Of a stretch of DNA of 64,000 nucleotides, positions 16,323 to 25,117 are shown piece after piece. The DNA is taken from assembly GCA_947448735.1 (NCBI GenBank), contig CANFOS010000002.1, positions 235,413 through 299,412 of the forward strand. Direction: 5' to 3'. The stretch is from Comamonadaceae bacterium. Lineage in GTDB: Bacteria; Pseudomonadota; Gammaproteobacteria; Burkholderiales; Burkholderiaceae_C. The stretch's first letter is position 1, and every line of letters starts with the position of its first letter. The position numbers and the translations under genes were made by a program. The notes under the pieces were generated by a model that worked only from the letters and a program-made list of their open reading frames with translations, made no database searches and had not been told where the DNA came from.

Positions 16323-17912
16323 ATGATGTCGACGAATGGTTCACTCTTTACACCGCTTAACTTGGTGACCGCAGTACCCGCACCAGGCTTTGTGGCTCAA
16401 GGTTCTGGCTCAGGCCCGGCGGGCGAGCAAACGGCTATTGTGGTGGGGTCTGGCTTCGGTGGCTTGGCTGCGGCGATTCGGCTCAGCGTGATGGGCTACA
16501 AAGTCACCGTGCTGGAAAAGCTCGATGGCCCGGGCGGCCGCGGTTATGTTCGCAGGCAGGACGGTTTTACCTTTGACGGCGGTCCGACGATTGTCACGGT
16601 GCCGTTTTTGTTTGAAGAGTTGTGGGCGCTGTGCGGCAAAACGTTTGCCGATGACGTTGAGTTGCGCCTGATGGACCCGTTTTACCGGGTCCGTTTTCAC
16701 GATGGCACCCACTTTGACTACAACGGCGACCCTGATCGCATGCGGGCCGAAGTGATGCGCATCAGCCCGGAAGATGGACCAGGCTTTGACCGCTTTGTCA
16801 AAGAGGCCGACAAGTGCTACCAACTGGGCTTTGAAACTCTGGGCTGCAAGGCCTTTGACAGCATCGGCGATCTGGTGGCGGCCCTGCCTGCCATGGTGAA
16901 AATGCAGGCTTGGCGCACCATGTTCGGGCTGGTGTCGAGTTACCTCAAGCACCCCAAACTGCGCATGGCCATGAGTCTGCAAACCCTGCTGATTGGCGGC
17001 AATCCCTTCTCCGTCACGGGTGTTTACAGCCTGATCAATGCACTTGAGCGACGCTTTGGCGTGTATTCAGCCATGGGCGGTACGGGCGCGATCATTCAGG
17101 GCATGGTCAAGTTGCTGACCGAGCGTGATGTGCCAGTGCGTTACAACGCCGAAGTGCGCAAAATTGTGGTTGAAGGTGGCCGTGCGATAGGTGTTGAGTT
17201 GGCCAACGGCGAAGCACTGGCCGCCGATATTGTGGTGTGCAACTCAGACACCTCATGGACCTATAAAAACCTGATTGCGCCTGAACACCGTCGTCATTGG
17301 ACAGACAAGAAAATCGAAAATGGCAAGCATTCGATGAGCCTGTTTGTCTGGTATTTTGGAACCAACAAACAATACCCTGACGTGCCGCACCACACCATGG
17401 TCTTGGGCCCGCGCTACGAAGGCCTGCTCACCGATATTTTTAAAAACCACAAGCTGACTGACGACTTCAGTTTGTATCTGCATCGCCCGACAGCGACTGA
17501 CCCATCGGTAGCCCCTGCCGGTTGCGACTGCTTTTACGTGCTGTCTCCGGTGCCACACCTGGACAGTGGTACCGACTGGGCGGCGCATGCCGAACGGTAC
17601 CGCCAGGCGGTGTGCCAGCGGCTTGAAGAAACGATGCTGCCTGGGCTGAGCCAGCACATTGCGACCTCGCACGTCATGACACCGCAGCATTTCCAGGACG
17701 ATTTGTTGTCCTACAAAGGCGCGGCTTTCGGGCTGGAGCCTTTGCTGCTGCAAAGCGCCTGGTTCAGGCCACACAACCGCAGCGAAGACATCGAAAACCT
17801 GTTCATGGTCGGTGCCAGCACCCACCCCGGTGCGGGCATGCCCGGCGTGCTGATGTCGGCCAAAGCGCTGCAAACGGTGGTACCTGACATTCAAAACGCA
17901 AAAACTGTCTAG
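16323..17912 (+). CDS. crtI: CrtI, phytoene desaturase
   Basis: CrtI (about 529 residues) introduces double bonds into phytoene, giving neurosporene or lycopene depending on the enzyme. The N-terminal FAD-binding motif VVGSGFGGLAAAIRLSVMG is followed by LEKLDGPGGRGYV and FTFDGGPTIVTVP. The C-terminal carotenoid-desaturase signature NLFMVGASTHPGAGMPGVLM is intact. ATGs at 16323 and 16326 are both possible. The frame is open 55 codons further upstream inside puhE but without family similarity. An N-terminal extension of about 35 residues precedes the FAD motif. CrtD is related, but the pairing with crtB and the GGNPFSVTGVYSLI segment favour CrtI. Confidence 0.92.
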   Translation: MMSTNGSLFTPLNLVTAVPAPGFVAQGSGSGPAGEQTAIVVGSGFGGLAAAIRLSVMGYKVTVLEKLDGPGGRGYVRRQDGFTFDGGPTIVTVPFLFEELWALCGKTFADDVELRLMDPFYRVRFHDGTHFDYNGDPDRMRAEVMRISPEDGPGFDRFVKEADKCYQLGFETLGCKAFDSIGDLVAALPAMVKMQAWRTMFGLVSSYLKHPKLRMAMSLQTLLIGGNPFSVTGVYSLINALERRFGVYSAMGGTGAIIQGMVKLLTERDVPVRYNAEVRKIVVEGGRAIGVELANGEALAADIVVCNSDTSWTYKNLIAPEHRRHWTDKKIENGKHSMSLFVWYFGTNKQYPDVPHHTMVLGPRYEGLLTDIFKNHKLTDDFSLYLHRPTATDPSVAPAGCDCFYVLSPVPHLDSGTDWAAHAERYRQAVCQRLEETMLPGLSQHIATSHVMTPQHFQDDLLSYKGAAFGLEPLLLQSAWFRPHNRSEDIENLFMVGASTHPGAGMPGVLMSAKALQTVVPDIQNAKTV

Positions 17913-17917
17913 AGTCC

Positions 17918-19102
17918 ATGCCAGACGCACAGCCTTCCGTCGTCATCCCTTCCGAACCCGGCGTTGCGGCTCAGTCGCAGGCCAAGCACGGCTTTGACTA
18001 CGAAGCCTGTGAGGAGCTGATGCGCGGTGGCTCCAAAACGTTTTTTGCTGCTTCACGGTTGTTGCCCAGCCGCGTGCGGGGTCCGGCCATTGCGCTGTAT
18101 GCCTTTTGCCGCGTGGCCGACGACGCGATCGACTTCAGCGAGGACCGCCCGACGGCGCTGGCCGAGCTCAATGAACGCCTGCGCCGGGTGTACGCCGATG
18201 ACCCGATGGCATACGAGCCCGACCGGGCGCTCGCCGCGGTGGTGCGTGAGTTTGATTTGCCACTTGAGCTGGTCGCGGCCCTGCTGGAAGGCTTTGAGTG
18301 GGACGCCGAGGGCCGCCGCTACGAAACCATTGAAGACCTGCAGGCCTACGGCGCCCGGGTGGCCGGCAGTGTAGGCGCGATGATGGCCGTGGTCATGCGC
18401 ACACGCGGCGAGCAGGCACTGGCGCGCGCCTGTGATTTGGGCGTGGCAATGCAACTGACCAACATCGCCCGTGACGTTGGCGAAGATGCCCGTTTTGGCC
18501 GTCTGTACCTGCCCTTGGCCTGGATGCGCGAGGCTGGCCTGGACCCTGATGCGTGGCTGCAAAACCCGGTGTTTGATGAACGCATTGCCAGTGTGATTGA
18601 CCGCTTGATCAAAGCCGCTGACGTGCTGTACCAGCGATCCGAACACGGCATCGGCCAGTTGCCGCGCGACTGCCGCCCTGCTATCCGCGCGGCCCGTCTG
18701 GTGTACGCAGAAATTGGCCGCGAGCTTGAAAAAGTCGGTATGGACTCGGTCAACCACCGTGCGGTGGTCTCGGGCAAACGCAAGCTGGCTTTGTTGGTCC
18801 GTGCCAGCGGCGCGGCCCTCGTGGCGCCGGCCGATCCGACACATCACTTTGCAGCCCTGCCCGCCAATGAGTTTTTGGTGCAGTCTGCCAAGTTGCCGCC
18901 CGGCGATGCCCCTGCTGAGCCAAACCAGCCGGCCCGCCGCAGCTTTGACGAGCGCGCCCGCTGGACGGCTGAACTGTTTGAGCGCCTGGCGCAGGCCGAC
19001 GCCGCGCGCGCCGAGGCGAAGGCACAAGCCGATTTCCTGGCCTATGCCAAATCCCATGGCCACCCAGGCAAACCAGTTGTCCCGACCGATTCGGCCGGCT
19101 GA
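17918..19102 (+). CDS. crtB: CrtB, phytoene synthase
   Basis: CrtB (394 residues) condenses two geranylgeranyl diphosphates into phytoene, the substrate of CrtI. Both Asp-rich signatures are present: RVADDAID near residue 65 and LTNIARDVGEDARFGRLYLP near residue 180. The protein carries a C-terminal extension of roughly 80 residues, Ala/Arg-rich and probably helical, beyond the usual squalene/phytoene-synthase fold. It begins 5 bp after crtI. A short membrane-protein ORF follows 9 bp after its stop. Confidence 0.95.
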   Translation: MPDAQPSVVIPSEPGVAAQSQAKHGFDYEACEELMRGGSKTFFAASRLLPSRVRGPAIALYAFCRVADDAIDFSEDRPTALAELNERLRRVYADDPMAYEPDRALAAVVREFDLPLELVAALLEGFEWDAEGRRYETIEDLQAYGARVAGSVGAMMAVVMRTRGEQALARACDLGVAMQLTNIARDVGEDARFGRLYLPLAWMREAGLDPDAWLQNPVFDERIASVIDRLIKAADVLYQRSEHGIGQLPRDCRPAIRAARLVYAEIGRELEKVGMDSVNHRAVVSGKRKLALLVRASGAALVAPADPTHHFAALPANEFLVQSAKLPPGDAPAEPNQPARRSFDERARWTAELFERLAQADAARAEAKAQADFLAYAKSHGHPGKPVVPTDSAG

Positions 19103-19111
19103 GGCCAGCGC

Positions 19112-19276
19112 ATGACATCGACCGACACCTTGATGGCCGTCAAGGTGGCTCTTTTGGTGGCGGCGGGTGCTGGGTTTGTGTGGTGGCAACTGCACGACGT
19201 GGCGCGGGAGCAGCGTCGGACGCGAGAGCGTGATGAGCAGGGCAGCCCACCCAAACCCACAAGCGAAGCTGACTGA
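19112..19276 (+). CDS. Small single-pass membrane protein, 54 residues, function unknown
   Basis: A short ORF begins with ATG 9 bp after the crtB stop and ends with TGA at 19274-19276. The product has a short polar N-terminus, one hydrophobic helix (VKVALLVAAGAGFVWWQL) and a highly charged C-terminal tail rich in Arg, Glu and Asp (VAREQRRTRERDEQGS). GGCC/GAGG precedes the ATG at roughly Shine-Dalgarno distance. Close spacing to crtB suggests cotranscription with the carotenoid genes. I do not recognise the family. It may be a small accessory membrane protein or simply a conserved operon tail ORF; no function is assigned. Confidence 0.6.
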   Translation: MTSTDTLMAVKVALLVAAGAGFVWWQLHDVAREQRRTRERDEQGSPPKPTSEAD

Positions 19277-19315
19277 GCGTCGACACGGGTCACACGGTTT
19301 TAAAAGCGATTGCTG

Positions 19316-19364
19316 TGCTATTTATTAAATAGCATCATGCACAGATATTCTTTGGCCTGCAGCC
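19316..19364 (+). repeat. Dispersed intergenic repeat, family A (copy 1)
   Basis: The unit opens with the perfect hairpin TGCTATTTATTAAATAGCA (19316-19334) and closes with TTTGGCCTGCAGCC. It lies in the gap between the photosynthesis cluster and the convergent CitE-like gene. Six intergenic copies of the same layout (a TGCTA...TAGC hairpin, then ATTGGCCT about 25-30 bp later) occur in this window. No terminator or gene is seen in the remainder of the 179-bp gap. Confidence 0.6.
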
Positions 19365-19455
19365 TTATTGCTGGCGTAAAAACAGATTTTCTCTGTCAAA
19401 AGACCGTGGCAGCCTAGCTTAAGCGTAAGCGATCAGCCCGCCGCCGGTTGGGGTG

Positions 19456-20289
19456 TTATCGGCGTGAAGCCAGCAGCATGATGCGCTCGGCCTTCAGAAC
19501 GACAGGGCGATCGACCATTTTGCCGTCCAGCTGGATGGCACCGCTGCCAGATGTCGCCCAGGCCTGAATCACCCGTTCTGCCCACACCACTTCAGCCGCC
19601 GTGGGAGCGAGCGCTGCGAGGACAGCGGCTAGCTGCGTCGGGTGAATGCACATCTTGGCGCCGAAGCCCAGGCTTTTGGCGTGCCGCATGTCTGCGGTGA
19701 CACCGGCCGGGTCCAGGTCGGGCGTCACGCCCGCTATCGGCGATGCCAGCCCGGCAGCGCGCGATGCCACCGCGATGTGGGTGGCCGCATAGTCCAGCGC
19801 CAGACTGCCAGAATCGACAGCCATGTCCACCATATAGTCCAGCGAGCCGAAGGCCAGCCGTGTAACGCCTGTTGCATTGGCGATGTCGTGCACCGCCACC
19901 AGTCCGCGCGCGCTTTCTATCAGCGGCACAACGCTGGCATCCGGCGGCAAACAGGCCAGCACCGCTGCCACCTGATCTGCAGCTTCGCATTTGGGCAGCA
20001 TCACACACGTCGCTTGTACCGCCTGGGCCCAAGCCAGGTCGCCGACATGCCAGTCAGTCGCTGCGTCATTGATGCGAATCAGCACCTTGTCAAGGTGGTC
20101 GCCGTTGCTCTGCAGCCATTCGGCAATCGTGCTGCGCGCCGCTGCCTTGTTGGCGGGCGACACTGCGTCTTCAAGATCAATGATGACGCGGTCGGCGCCC
20201 GAGGCCACAGCTTTGGCAAAGCGCTCCGGTCGGTCACCGGGCACAAACAGGTATGTCACAAGTGTGTCGCTGGGCATGGCGGTATTCAT
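19456..20289 (-). CDS. HpcH/HpaI (CitE-like) family CoA-ester lyase
   Basis: The roughly 277-residue product has the CitE/HpcH signature: LFVPGDRPERFAKAVASGAD at the start, DRVIIDLEDAVSPANKAAAR, an IRINDAATDW strand, VVPLIESARGLVAVHDI, and the C-terminal MCIHPTQLAAV. Members of this family cleave citryl-CoA, malyl-CoA or methylmalyl-CoA type esters with Mg2+. The exact substrate cannot be told. The ATG at 20289 leaves a normal N-terminus; an in-frame ATG at 20346 would overlap the upstream Nudix gene by 23 bp. It is transcribed with the Nudix and LysR genes leftwards. The neighbouring mmsA hints at branched-chain or propionate-type acyl-CoA metabolism, which is inference. Confidence 0.8.
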   Translation of the reverse strand: MNTAMPSDTLVTYLFVPGDRPERFAKAVASGADRVIIDLEDAVSPANKAAARSTIAEWLQSNGDHLDKVLIRINDAATDWHVGDLAWAQAVQATCVMLPKCEAADQVAAVLACLPPDASVVPLIESARGLVAVHDIANATGVTRLAFGSLDYMVDMAVDSGSLALDYAATHIAVASRAAGLASPIAGVTPDLDPAGVTADMRHAKSLGFGAKMCIHPTQLAAVLAALAPTAAEVVWAERVIQAWATSGSGAIQLDGKMVDRPVVLKAERIMLLASRR

Positions 20290-20323
20290 GCGATGGCCGT
20301 CGTCAATGGGGCGGGCATCAGCA

Positions 20324-20830
20324 TCAGCCTGAGAACACAGAGACATCGGTTGTCACCAATGCCAATGGGAAACGCTGCCCAGCCAAATAATCTTCCATGC
20401 ACTGGAGCAGCAAGGGGCTGCGATGGTGGTCTTTACTGGCCCTGATCTCATCGGCTGTCAGCCATACGGCCCGCACAATCCCTTCGTCCAGCGCCTGTCC
20501 TGCCACATGAGCACCCAGCTCGCCGCAAAACGCAAAGCGCAGGTAGGTGATGTCTTCCTGCCCACTGGGCTCAGTTGCACTGGCACGTTGAAAACGCGAC
20601 ATGTACACACCCACCACCTGCGTCGGTGTGAAGTGAAAAGCAGTTTCCTCCAGCGTTTCACGAGCGCAGGCTTGCGGCAAGCTTTCACCCGGATCCAGGT
20701 GGCCTGCCGGGTTGTTGAATTTAAGGCCGTCGCGGGTTTCCTCCTCGACCAGCAAGAATTTTTGAATGCCATCGAAGTCTTGGGCAATCACGGCGGCGAC
20801 GGTGACGCTGGGTTTGAATCGGGGTTTCAT
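20324..20830 (-). CDS. Nudix hydrolase
   Basis: A 168-residue protein with a Nudix box, GHLDPGESLPQACARETLEETAF, matching G-x5-E-x7-R-E-x2-E-E. The glycine normally three from the end is alanine here. The preceding FLLVEEETRDGLKFNNPAG resembles the NudJ-like phosphatase group, which acts on nucleoside or thiamine-precursor diphosphates. Substrate is unknown. The gene lies 9 bp downstream of the LysR gene on the same strand, so cotranscription is likely. Confidence 0.85.
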   Translation of the reverse strand: MKPRFKPSVTVAAVIAQDFDGIQKFLLVEEETRDGLKFNNPAGHLDPGESLPQACARETLEETAFHFTPTQVVGVYMSRFQRASATEPSGQEDITYLRFAFCGELGAHVAGQALDEGIVRAVWLTADEIRASKDHHRSPLLLQCMEDYLAGQRFPLALVTTDVSVFSG

Positions 20831-20839
20831 GGGGGGAGA

Positions 20840-21793
20840 TTATGAGCCAGCGCCAGCAGGGCCAAACCCCTGCGCAAAGCTGCCTCGCAGGTGCGCCACC
20901 AGGCACTGCACCGCCTTGGGCACCTGGGCTGACCACGGCCGCAGCGCGTAAATTTTGTCGCCGAAAAAGCCTTGTACCTGCCAGTCTGGCAGCACGCGCA
21001 CCAGATGCGGCTGTGCCTTGGCGGTGATGGGTAAACTGAAGTCTGGCAACAGGCCAATACCCAGCCCTGCCAGCAAAGCGTCGCGCAGCACCTCGCTGTT
21101 GTTGGCTTTCAGCGATCCACGGATGTTGACGCCCACGCGCTCCGTCGATTTTCTTTTGCTGTTTTTGGCAAATGTCCAGCTACCGGCCTGGTTGCCCAGG
21201 TACAGCAGGCAGTCATGTGCTGTCAAGTCGTTCGGGTGTTTGGGCATGCCGCGCCGGGCCAGATAGTCAGCGCTCGCCACAAGCACCGAACGTGTGTCGC
21301 ACAGCACCCAGGCGACGTGCGTTTCGGGTACCACATGGCTGTGGCGTATGGCCAGATCAAAGCCCTCATGGGCCAGGTTCACAAAGCGGTCGGTCAGTTC
21401 CAGCTCAATATGAATGTCCGGGAAGTGCTTTAAAAAGTCCGCCACCATGGGCGCCAGATGTTGCCTGCCCAAGGCGACGGGTGCCGTGACACGCACCAGG
21501 CCGCGCGGATTGCCCACCGTGTCGCGCGCTGCGTTGTAACTGCCTGCAATCCGCTCAAACGCGGGCTGCATGTCTGTCACCAGTTGCTGCCCGGCCTCGG
21601 TCAGCCCCACCGAGCGTGTGGTGCGGCGCACCAGCAGCACGCCCGCTGTGCGCTCCAGCTCGCTGATACGCATACTGACCGACGCCTTCGACGCTCCCAG
21701 GCGGCGGGCGGTTTCGGTAAAGCTTTTTGTCGCGGCCAGCACCGTCAGCAGGTGCAGGTCCGCCACGAGGGGCGAGAGTTGGTCGGTTGACAT
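20840..21793 (-). CDS. LysR-family transcriptional regulator
   Basis: The 317-residue protein has an N-terminal winged helix-turn-helix (LHLLTVLAATKSFTETARRLG then SKASVSMRISELER) and a LysR effector-binding domain (GLVRVTAPVALGRQHLAP). It belongs to the CrgA-like subgroup often found next to small catabolic operons. It is divergent from mmsA, with a 109-bp shared region containing a 7-6-7 palindrome. Control of mmsA is the obvious guess. The effector is unknown. Confidence 0.92.
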   Translation of the reverse strand: MSTDQLSPLVADLHLLTVLAATKSFTETARRLGASKASVSMRISELERTAGVLLVRRTTRSVGLTEAGQQLVTDMQPAFERIAGSYNAARDTVGNPRGLVRVTAPVALGRQHLAPMVADFLKHFPDIHIELELTDRFVNLAHEGFDLAIRHSHVVPETHVAWVLCDTRSVLVASADYLARRGMPKHPNDLTAHDCLLYLGNQAGSWTFAKNSKRKSTERVGVNIRGSLKANNSEVLRDALLAGLGIGLLPDFSLPITAKAQPHLVRVLPDWQVQGFFGDKIYALRPWSAQVPKAVQCLVAHLRGSFAQGFGPAGAGS

Positions 21794-21804
21794 GGCAAGC
21801 CTTA

Positions 21805-21824
21805 TTGTTCAGAAATATGAACAA
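21805..21824. promoter_or_regulatory. Candidate LysR-type operator between lysR and mmsA
   Basis: TTGTTCAGAAATATGAACAA is a perfect inverted repeat of 7-bp arms around a 6-bp spacer. It contains the T-N11-A layout of LysR recognition sites and is placed 11 bp from the lysR start and 78 bp from mmsA. Binding is inferred from position and symmetry only. Confidence 0.5.
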
Positions 21825-21902
21825 TGTAATCAATAAAGAAGGGCTTATCAAATCACCTCTGCAAATCTAGACTTTGCGATCACTTCAGATTGAGGATTCT
21901 TT

Positions 21903-23414
21903 ATGTCAACTCCCAGCATCGGTCATTACATCAACGGCCAGGTCGCGCTGCCTGCTGCCTCACGCACCCAGGACGTGTTCAACCCGGCAACCGGCGCCGT
22001 CAGCGCTCAGGTGTTGCTGGCCAGCAGCGCGGACGTGGCTGCGGCTGTGGCCTCGAGTCAGGCGGCTTTTGCGGCATGGTCTGACACGCCGCCGATTCGC
22101 CGTGCGCGGGTGATGTTCAAGTTTCTGGAACTGCTCAACGCCCACAAAGACAAGCTCGCGCACATGATCACTGCCGAACACGGCAAAGTGTTCACCGACG
22201 CACAAGGCGAGGTCGCTCGCGGCATTGATATTGTGGAGTTTGCCTGCGGCATGCCGCAACTCCTCAAAGGCGACTTCACCGACCAGGTCAGCACCGGTAT
22301 CGACAACTGGACGCTGCGCCAGCCGCTGGGTGTGGTGGCGGGCATCACGCCTTTTAACTTTCCTGTGATGGTGCCGATGTGGATGTTTCCGGTGGCGATT
22401 GCTGCGGGCAACTGCTTTGTCTTGAAGCCCAGCCCGATCGACCCGAGCGCCAGTTTGTTCATGGCAGATTTGCTCAAACAAGCCGGTTTGCCAGATGGCG
22501 TTTTCAACGTGGTGCAAGGCGATAAGGAGGCGGTCGATGCCTTGCTCGTCCATCCTGACGTCAAGGCGGTATCCTTCGTCGGATCAACACCGATTGCCAA
22601 CTATATTTATGAAACGGGCGCACACCACGGCAAGCGCGTGCAAGCCTTGGGCGGTGCCAAAAACCACATGGTTGTCATGCCTGATGCTGACCTCGAACAA
22701 GCGGTAGACGCCCTGATTGGCGCGGGTTACGGCTCGGCTGGCGAGCGCTGCATGGCCATTTCTGTTGCCGTCCTGGTCGGTGATGTGGCCGAGCGCCTGC
22801 TGCCGATGTTGACCGCCAGAGCCAAAACGCTGGTGATCAAAAACGGCGTGAACCTGGACGCCGAAATGGGCCCCATCGTCACCAGCGCGGCGCACAAACG
22901 CATCACCGGCTACATCGACCTGGGCGTTGAAGAAGGCGCCAAACTGCTGGTGGATGGCCGCACCTTCACGGGCAAAGACGCAGGCGAGGGTTGCCAGGCC
23001 GGCTTCTGGATGGGCGGGACGCTGTTTGACCATGTCACGCCAGACATGCGCATCTACAAGGAAGAGATTTTTGGCCCGGTGCTGGGTTGTGTCCGCGTCA
23101 AGGACTTGAAGGAAGCGGTTGAGCTGATCAACGACCACGAGTTTGGCAACGGCGTGAGCTGCTTTACCCGCGACGGCAACGTGGCACGCGAATTTTCAAG
23201 ACGCATTCAAGTCGGCATGGTGGGCATCAATGTTCCTATTCCTGTACCGATGGCCTGGCACGGCTTTGGCGGTTGGAAGAAAAGTCTGTTTGGCGACATG
23301 CATGCCTACGGCGAAGAAGGTGTGCGCTTTTACACCAAGCAAAAGTCCATCATGCAGCGCTGGCCGGAGAGCATTGGCAAGGGCGCTGAATTTGTCATGC
23401 CAACGGCTAAATGA
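21903..23414 (+). CDS. mmsA: Methylmalonate-semialdehyde dehydrogenase (CoA-acylating)
   Basis: The 503-residue aldehyde dehydrogenase matches MmsA: an NAD-binding [17 protein letters not shown], the catalytic-cysteine segment [36 protein letters not shown], and the late [14 protein letters not shown]. It converts methylmalonate or malonate semialdehyde plus CoA to propionyl-CoA or acetyl-CoA in valine and inositol degradation. The start ATG has GAGG-like sequence before it. The divergent LysR gene is the likely regulator. Length is normal. Confidence 0.93.
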   Translation: MSTPSIGHYINGQVALPAASRTQDVFNPATGAVSAQVLLASSADVAAAVASSQAAFAAWSDTPPIRRARVMFKFLELLNAHKDKLAHMITAEHGKVFTDAQGEVARGIDIVEFACGMPQLLKGDFTDQVSTGIDNWTLRQPLGVVAGITPFNFPVMVPMWMFPVAIAAGNCFVLKPSPIDPSASLFMADLLKQAGLPDGVFNVVQGDKEAVDALLVHPDVKAVSFVGSTPIANYIYETGAHHGKRVQALGGAKNHMVVMPDADLEQAVDALIGAGYGSAGERCMAISVAVLVGDVAERLLPMLTARAKTLVIKNGVNLDAEMGPIVTSAAHKRITGYIDLGVEEGAKLLVDGRTFTGKDAGEGCQAGFWMGGTLFDHVTPDMRIYKEEIFGPVLGCVRVKDLKEAVELINDHEFGNGVSCFTRDGNVAREFSRRIQVGMVGINVPIPVPMAWHGFGGWKKSLFGDMHAYGEEGVRFYTKQKSIMQRWPESIGKGAEFVMPTAK

Positions 23415-23486
23415 GGCCCCACGGTCGCTCACTGCGTGTAGCTCCCTGCCCCCGAGGGGCCGCTGCGCCTGCAGACTGGCTGAGCC
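23415..23486 (+). repeat. Dispersed intergenic repeat, family B (copy 1)
   Basis: Starting right at the end of mmsA, the segment contains TCGCTCACTGCGTGTAGCTC, then CCTGCCCCCGAGGGGC and CGCTGCGCCTGCAGACTGGC. The same order of blocks occurs inverted at 29293-29369. The CCCC/GGGG core can pair as a hairpin. The rest of the 225-bp gap up to pntAA shows only an A-rich stretch and a ribosome-binding site (GAGGAG) for pntAA. Confidence 0.6.
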
Positions 23487-23639
23487 AGATCTGCGGCCCC
23501 TGCTTGATAAGTCGGGGATGGGTCGTCTCAACCGTCACAGGATATTGAATACCCATTCAGAACTGTTGGAAAACTCATGTAAGCTCGCAGGCAGGCAAAA
23601 AAAGCCAGAAAAAACCAACGTCTAATTGAGGAGAAACCC

Positions 23640-24758
23640 ATGCTGATTGGGGTACCCGCCGAAATCATCGATGGCGAAACACGCGTCGCCATCACGCCGG
23701 AAACGGCCAAAAAACTCAAAACTCAAGGCCACACCATCCGTGTGCAAGCTGGCGCAGGTGTTGCGGCCAGCGTGCCAGATGATGCTTATACCGCGGTCGG
23801 CGCAGAGATCACCGATGCAGCAGGCGCTTACGCCGCTGACATTGTGCTCAAAGTGCGCTGCCCACTCGACGCGGAGGTGCCGCACCTCAAAGCAGGGGGC
23901 GTGCTGGTGGGCATGTTGAATCCGTTTGATGCCACAGGCTTGCAGCGCCTGGCCACAGCACAGATCACCGCATTTGCACTGGAAGCCGCTCCCCGCACCA
24001 GCCGCGCGCAAAGCATGGACGTGCTGTCGTCGCAAGCCAATATTGCCGGCTACAAGGCCGTGATGATGGCCGCCAACGCTTACCAGCGTTTTATGCCGAT
24101 GCTGATGACCGCTGCGGGCACCGTGAAAGCGGCCCGTGTGGTCATTTTGGGTGTCGGCGTGGCGGGCCTGCAGGCGATTGCTACCGCCAAGCGCCTCGGT
24201 GCGGTGATTGAAGCCAGCGACGTGCGCCCCAGCGTCAAAGAACAGGTTGAATCACTGGGTGCCAAGTTCATTGATGTGCCCTACGAAACCGATGAAGAGC
24301 GCGAAGCCGCTGTCGGTGTAGGCGGCTATGCCAAGCCCATGCCCCCAAGCTGGCTGGCCAGGCAAAAAGACGAAGTGGCCAAGCGCGTGGCCAATGCTGA
24401 CATTGTGATCACCACCGCACTCATCCCTGGCCGCGCCGCCCCTGTGCTGGTGACTGAAGACATGGTCAAGGCGATGAAGCCGGGCAGCGTGATTGTTGAC
24501 CTGGCCGCACCGCAAGGCGGCAATTGCCCGTTGACTGAGCCCGATAAAACCGTGGTCAAACACGGCGTGACGTTGATTGGCGTGACCAATATCGCGTCAT
24601 TGGTGGCCGCAGATGCCAGCGCACTTTACGCGCGTAACCTGCTCGACTTTTTAAAGCTCATCATCAGCAAAGAAGGTGTTTTGAACATCGACATGGCCGA
24701 TGACATCGTGGCCGCTTGCCTGATGACGCAGGCCGGCGACATCAAGCGCAAGTCTTAA
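23640..24758 (+). CDS. pntAA: NAD(P) transhydrogenase subunit alpha part 1
   Basis: The 372-residue soluble domain I binds NAD(H) in proton-translocating transhydrogenase, which couples hydride transfer from NADH to NADP+ with proton influx. It has the alanine-dehydrogenase-like N-terminus (GVPAEIIDGETRVAITP), AKVVILGVG-type Rossmann motif VVILGVGVAGLQAIATAKRLGA and RPSVKEQVESLGA. The split of the alpha subunit into two genes (pntAA, pntAB) is the alphaproteobacterial/betaproteobacterial arrangement. GAGGAG precedes the ATG. Confidence 0.95.
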   Translation: MLIGVPAEIIDGETRVAITPETAKKLKTQGHTIRVQAGAGVAASVPDDAYTAVGAEITDAAGAYAADIVLKVRCPLDAEVPHLKAGGVLVGMLNPFDATGLQRLATAQITAFALEAAPRTSRAQSMDVLSSQANIAGYKAVMMAANAYQRFMPMLMTAAGTVKAARVVILGVGVAGLQAIATAKRLGAVIEASDVRPSVKEQVESLGAKFIDVPYETDEEREAAVGVGGYAKPMPPSWLARQKDEVAKRVANADIVITTALIPGRAAPVLVTEDMVKAMKPGSVIVDLAAPQGGNCPLTEPDKTVVKHGVTLIGVTNIASLVAADASALYARNLLDFLKLIISKEGVLNIDMADDIVAACLMTQAGDIKRKS

Positions 24759-24793
24759 ACGCCAATCATTTCAAAAGTCATCTGGAGAAGCTC

Positions 24794-25117
24794 ATGGAAG
24801 CCGTGTCACCCACCATCATCAACCTGATTATTTTTGTGCTCGCCATCTACGTGGGTTACCACGTGGTGTGGACCGTCACGCCTGCGCTGCACACGCCGCT
24901 GATGGCTGTGACCAACGCCATTTCAGCCATCGTCATCGTCGGGGCCATGCTGGCTGCCGCGCTGACCGAGACACCGCTCGGAAAAACCATGGGCTTTTTG
25001 GCCGTGGTGCTGGCAGCGGTGAATGTGTTTGGCGGGTTCTTGGTTACGCGCCGCATGCTGGAAATGTTCAAGAAAAAAGAAAAGAAAGCCCCAGCTGCTG
25101 AAGGAGCGGCCAAATGA
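24794..25117 (+). CDS. pntAB: NAD(P) transhydrogenase subunit alpha part 2
   Basis: A 107-residue membrane protein with about three helices supplies part of transhydrogenase domain II, the proton channel. Features are VWTVTPALHTPLMAVTNAIS and the C-terminal NVFGGFLVTRRMLEMF followed by a Lys-rich tail. The ATG at 24794 has GGAGAAG 6 bp upstream; the frame is open to 24716 inside pntAA but without family similarity. The stop overlaps the pntB start in ATGA. Confidence 0.95.
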   Translation: MEAVSPTIINLIIFVLAIYVGYHVVWTVTPALHTPLMAVTNAISAIVIVGAMLAAALTETPLGKTMGFLAVVLAAVNVFGGFLVTRRMLEMFKKKEKKAPAAEGAAK

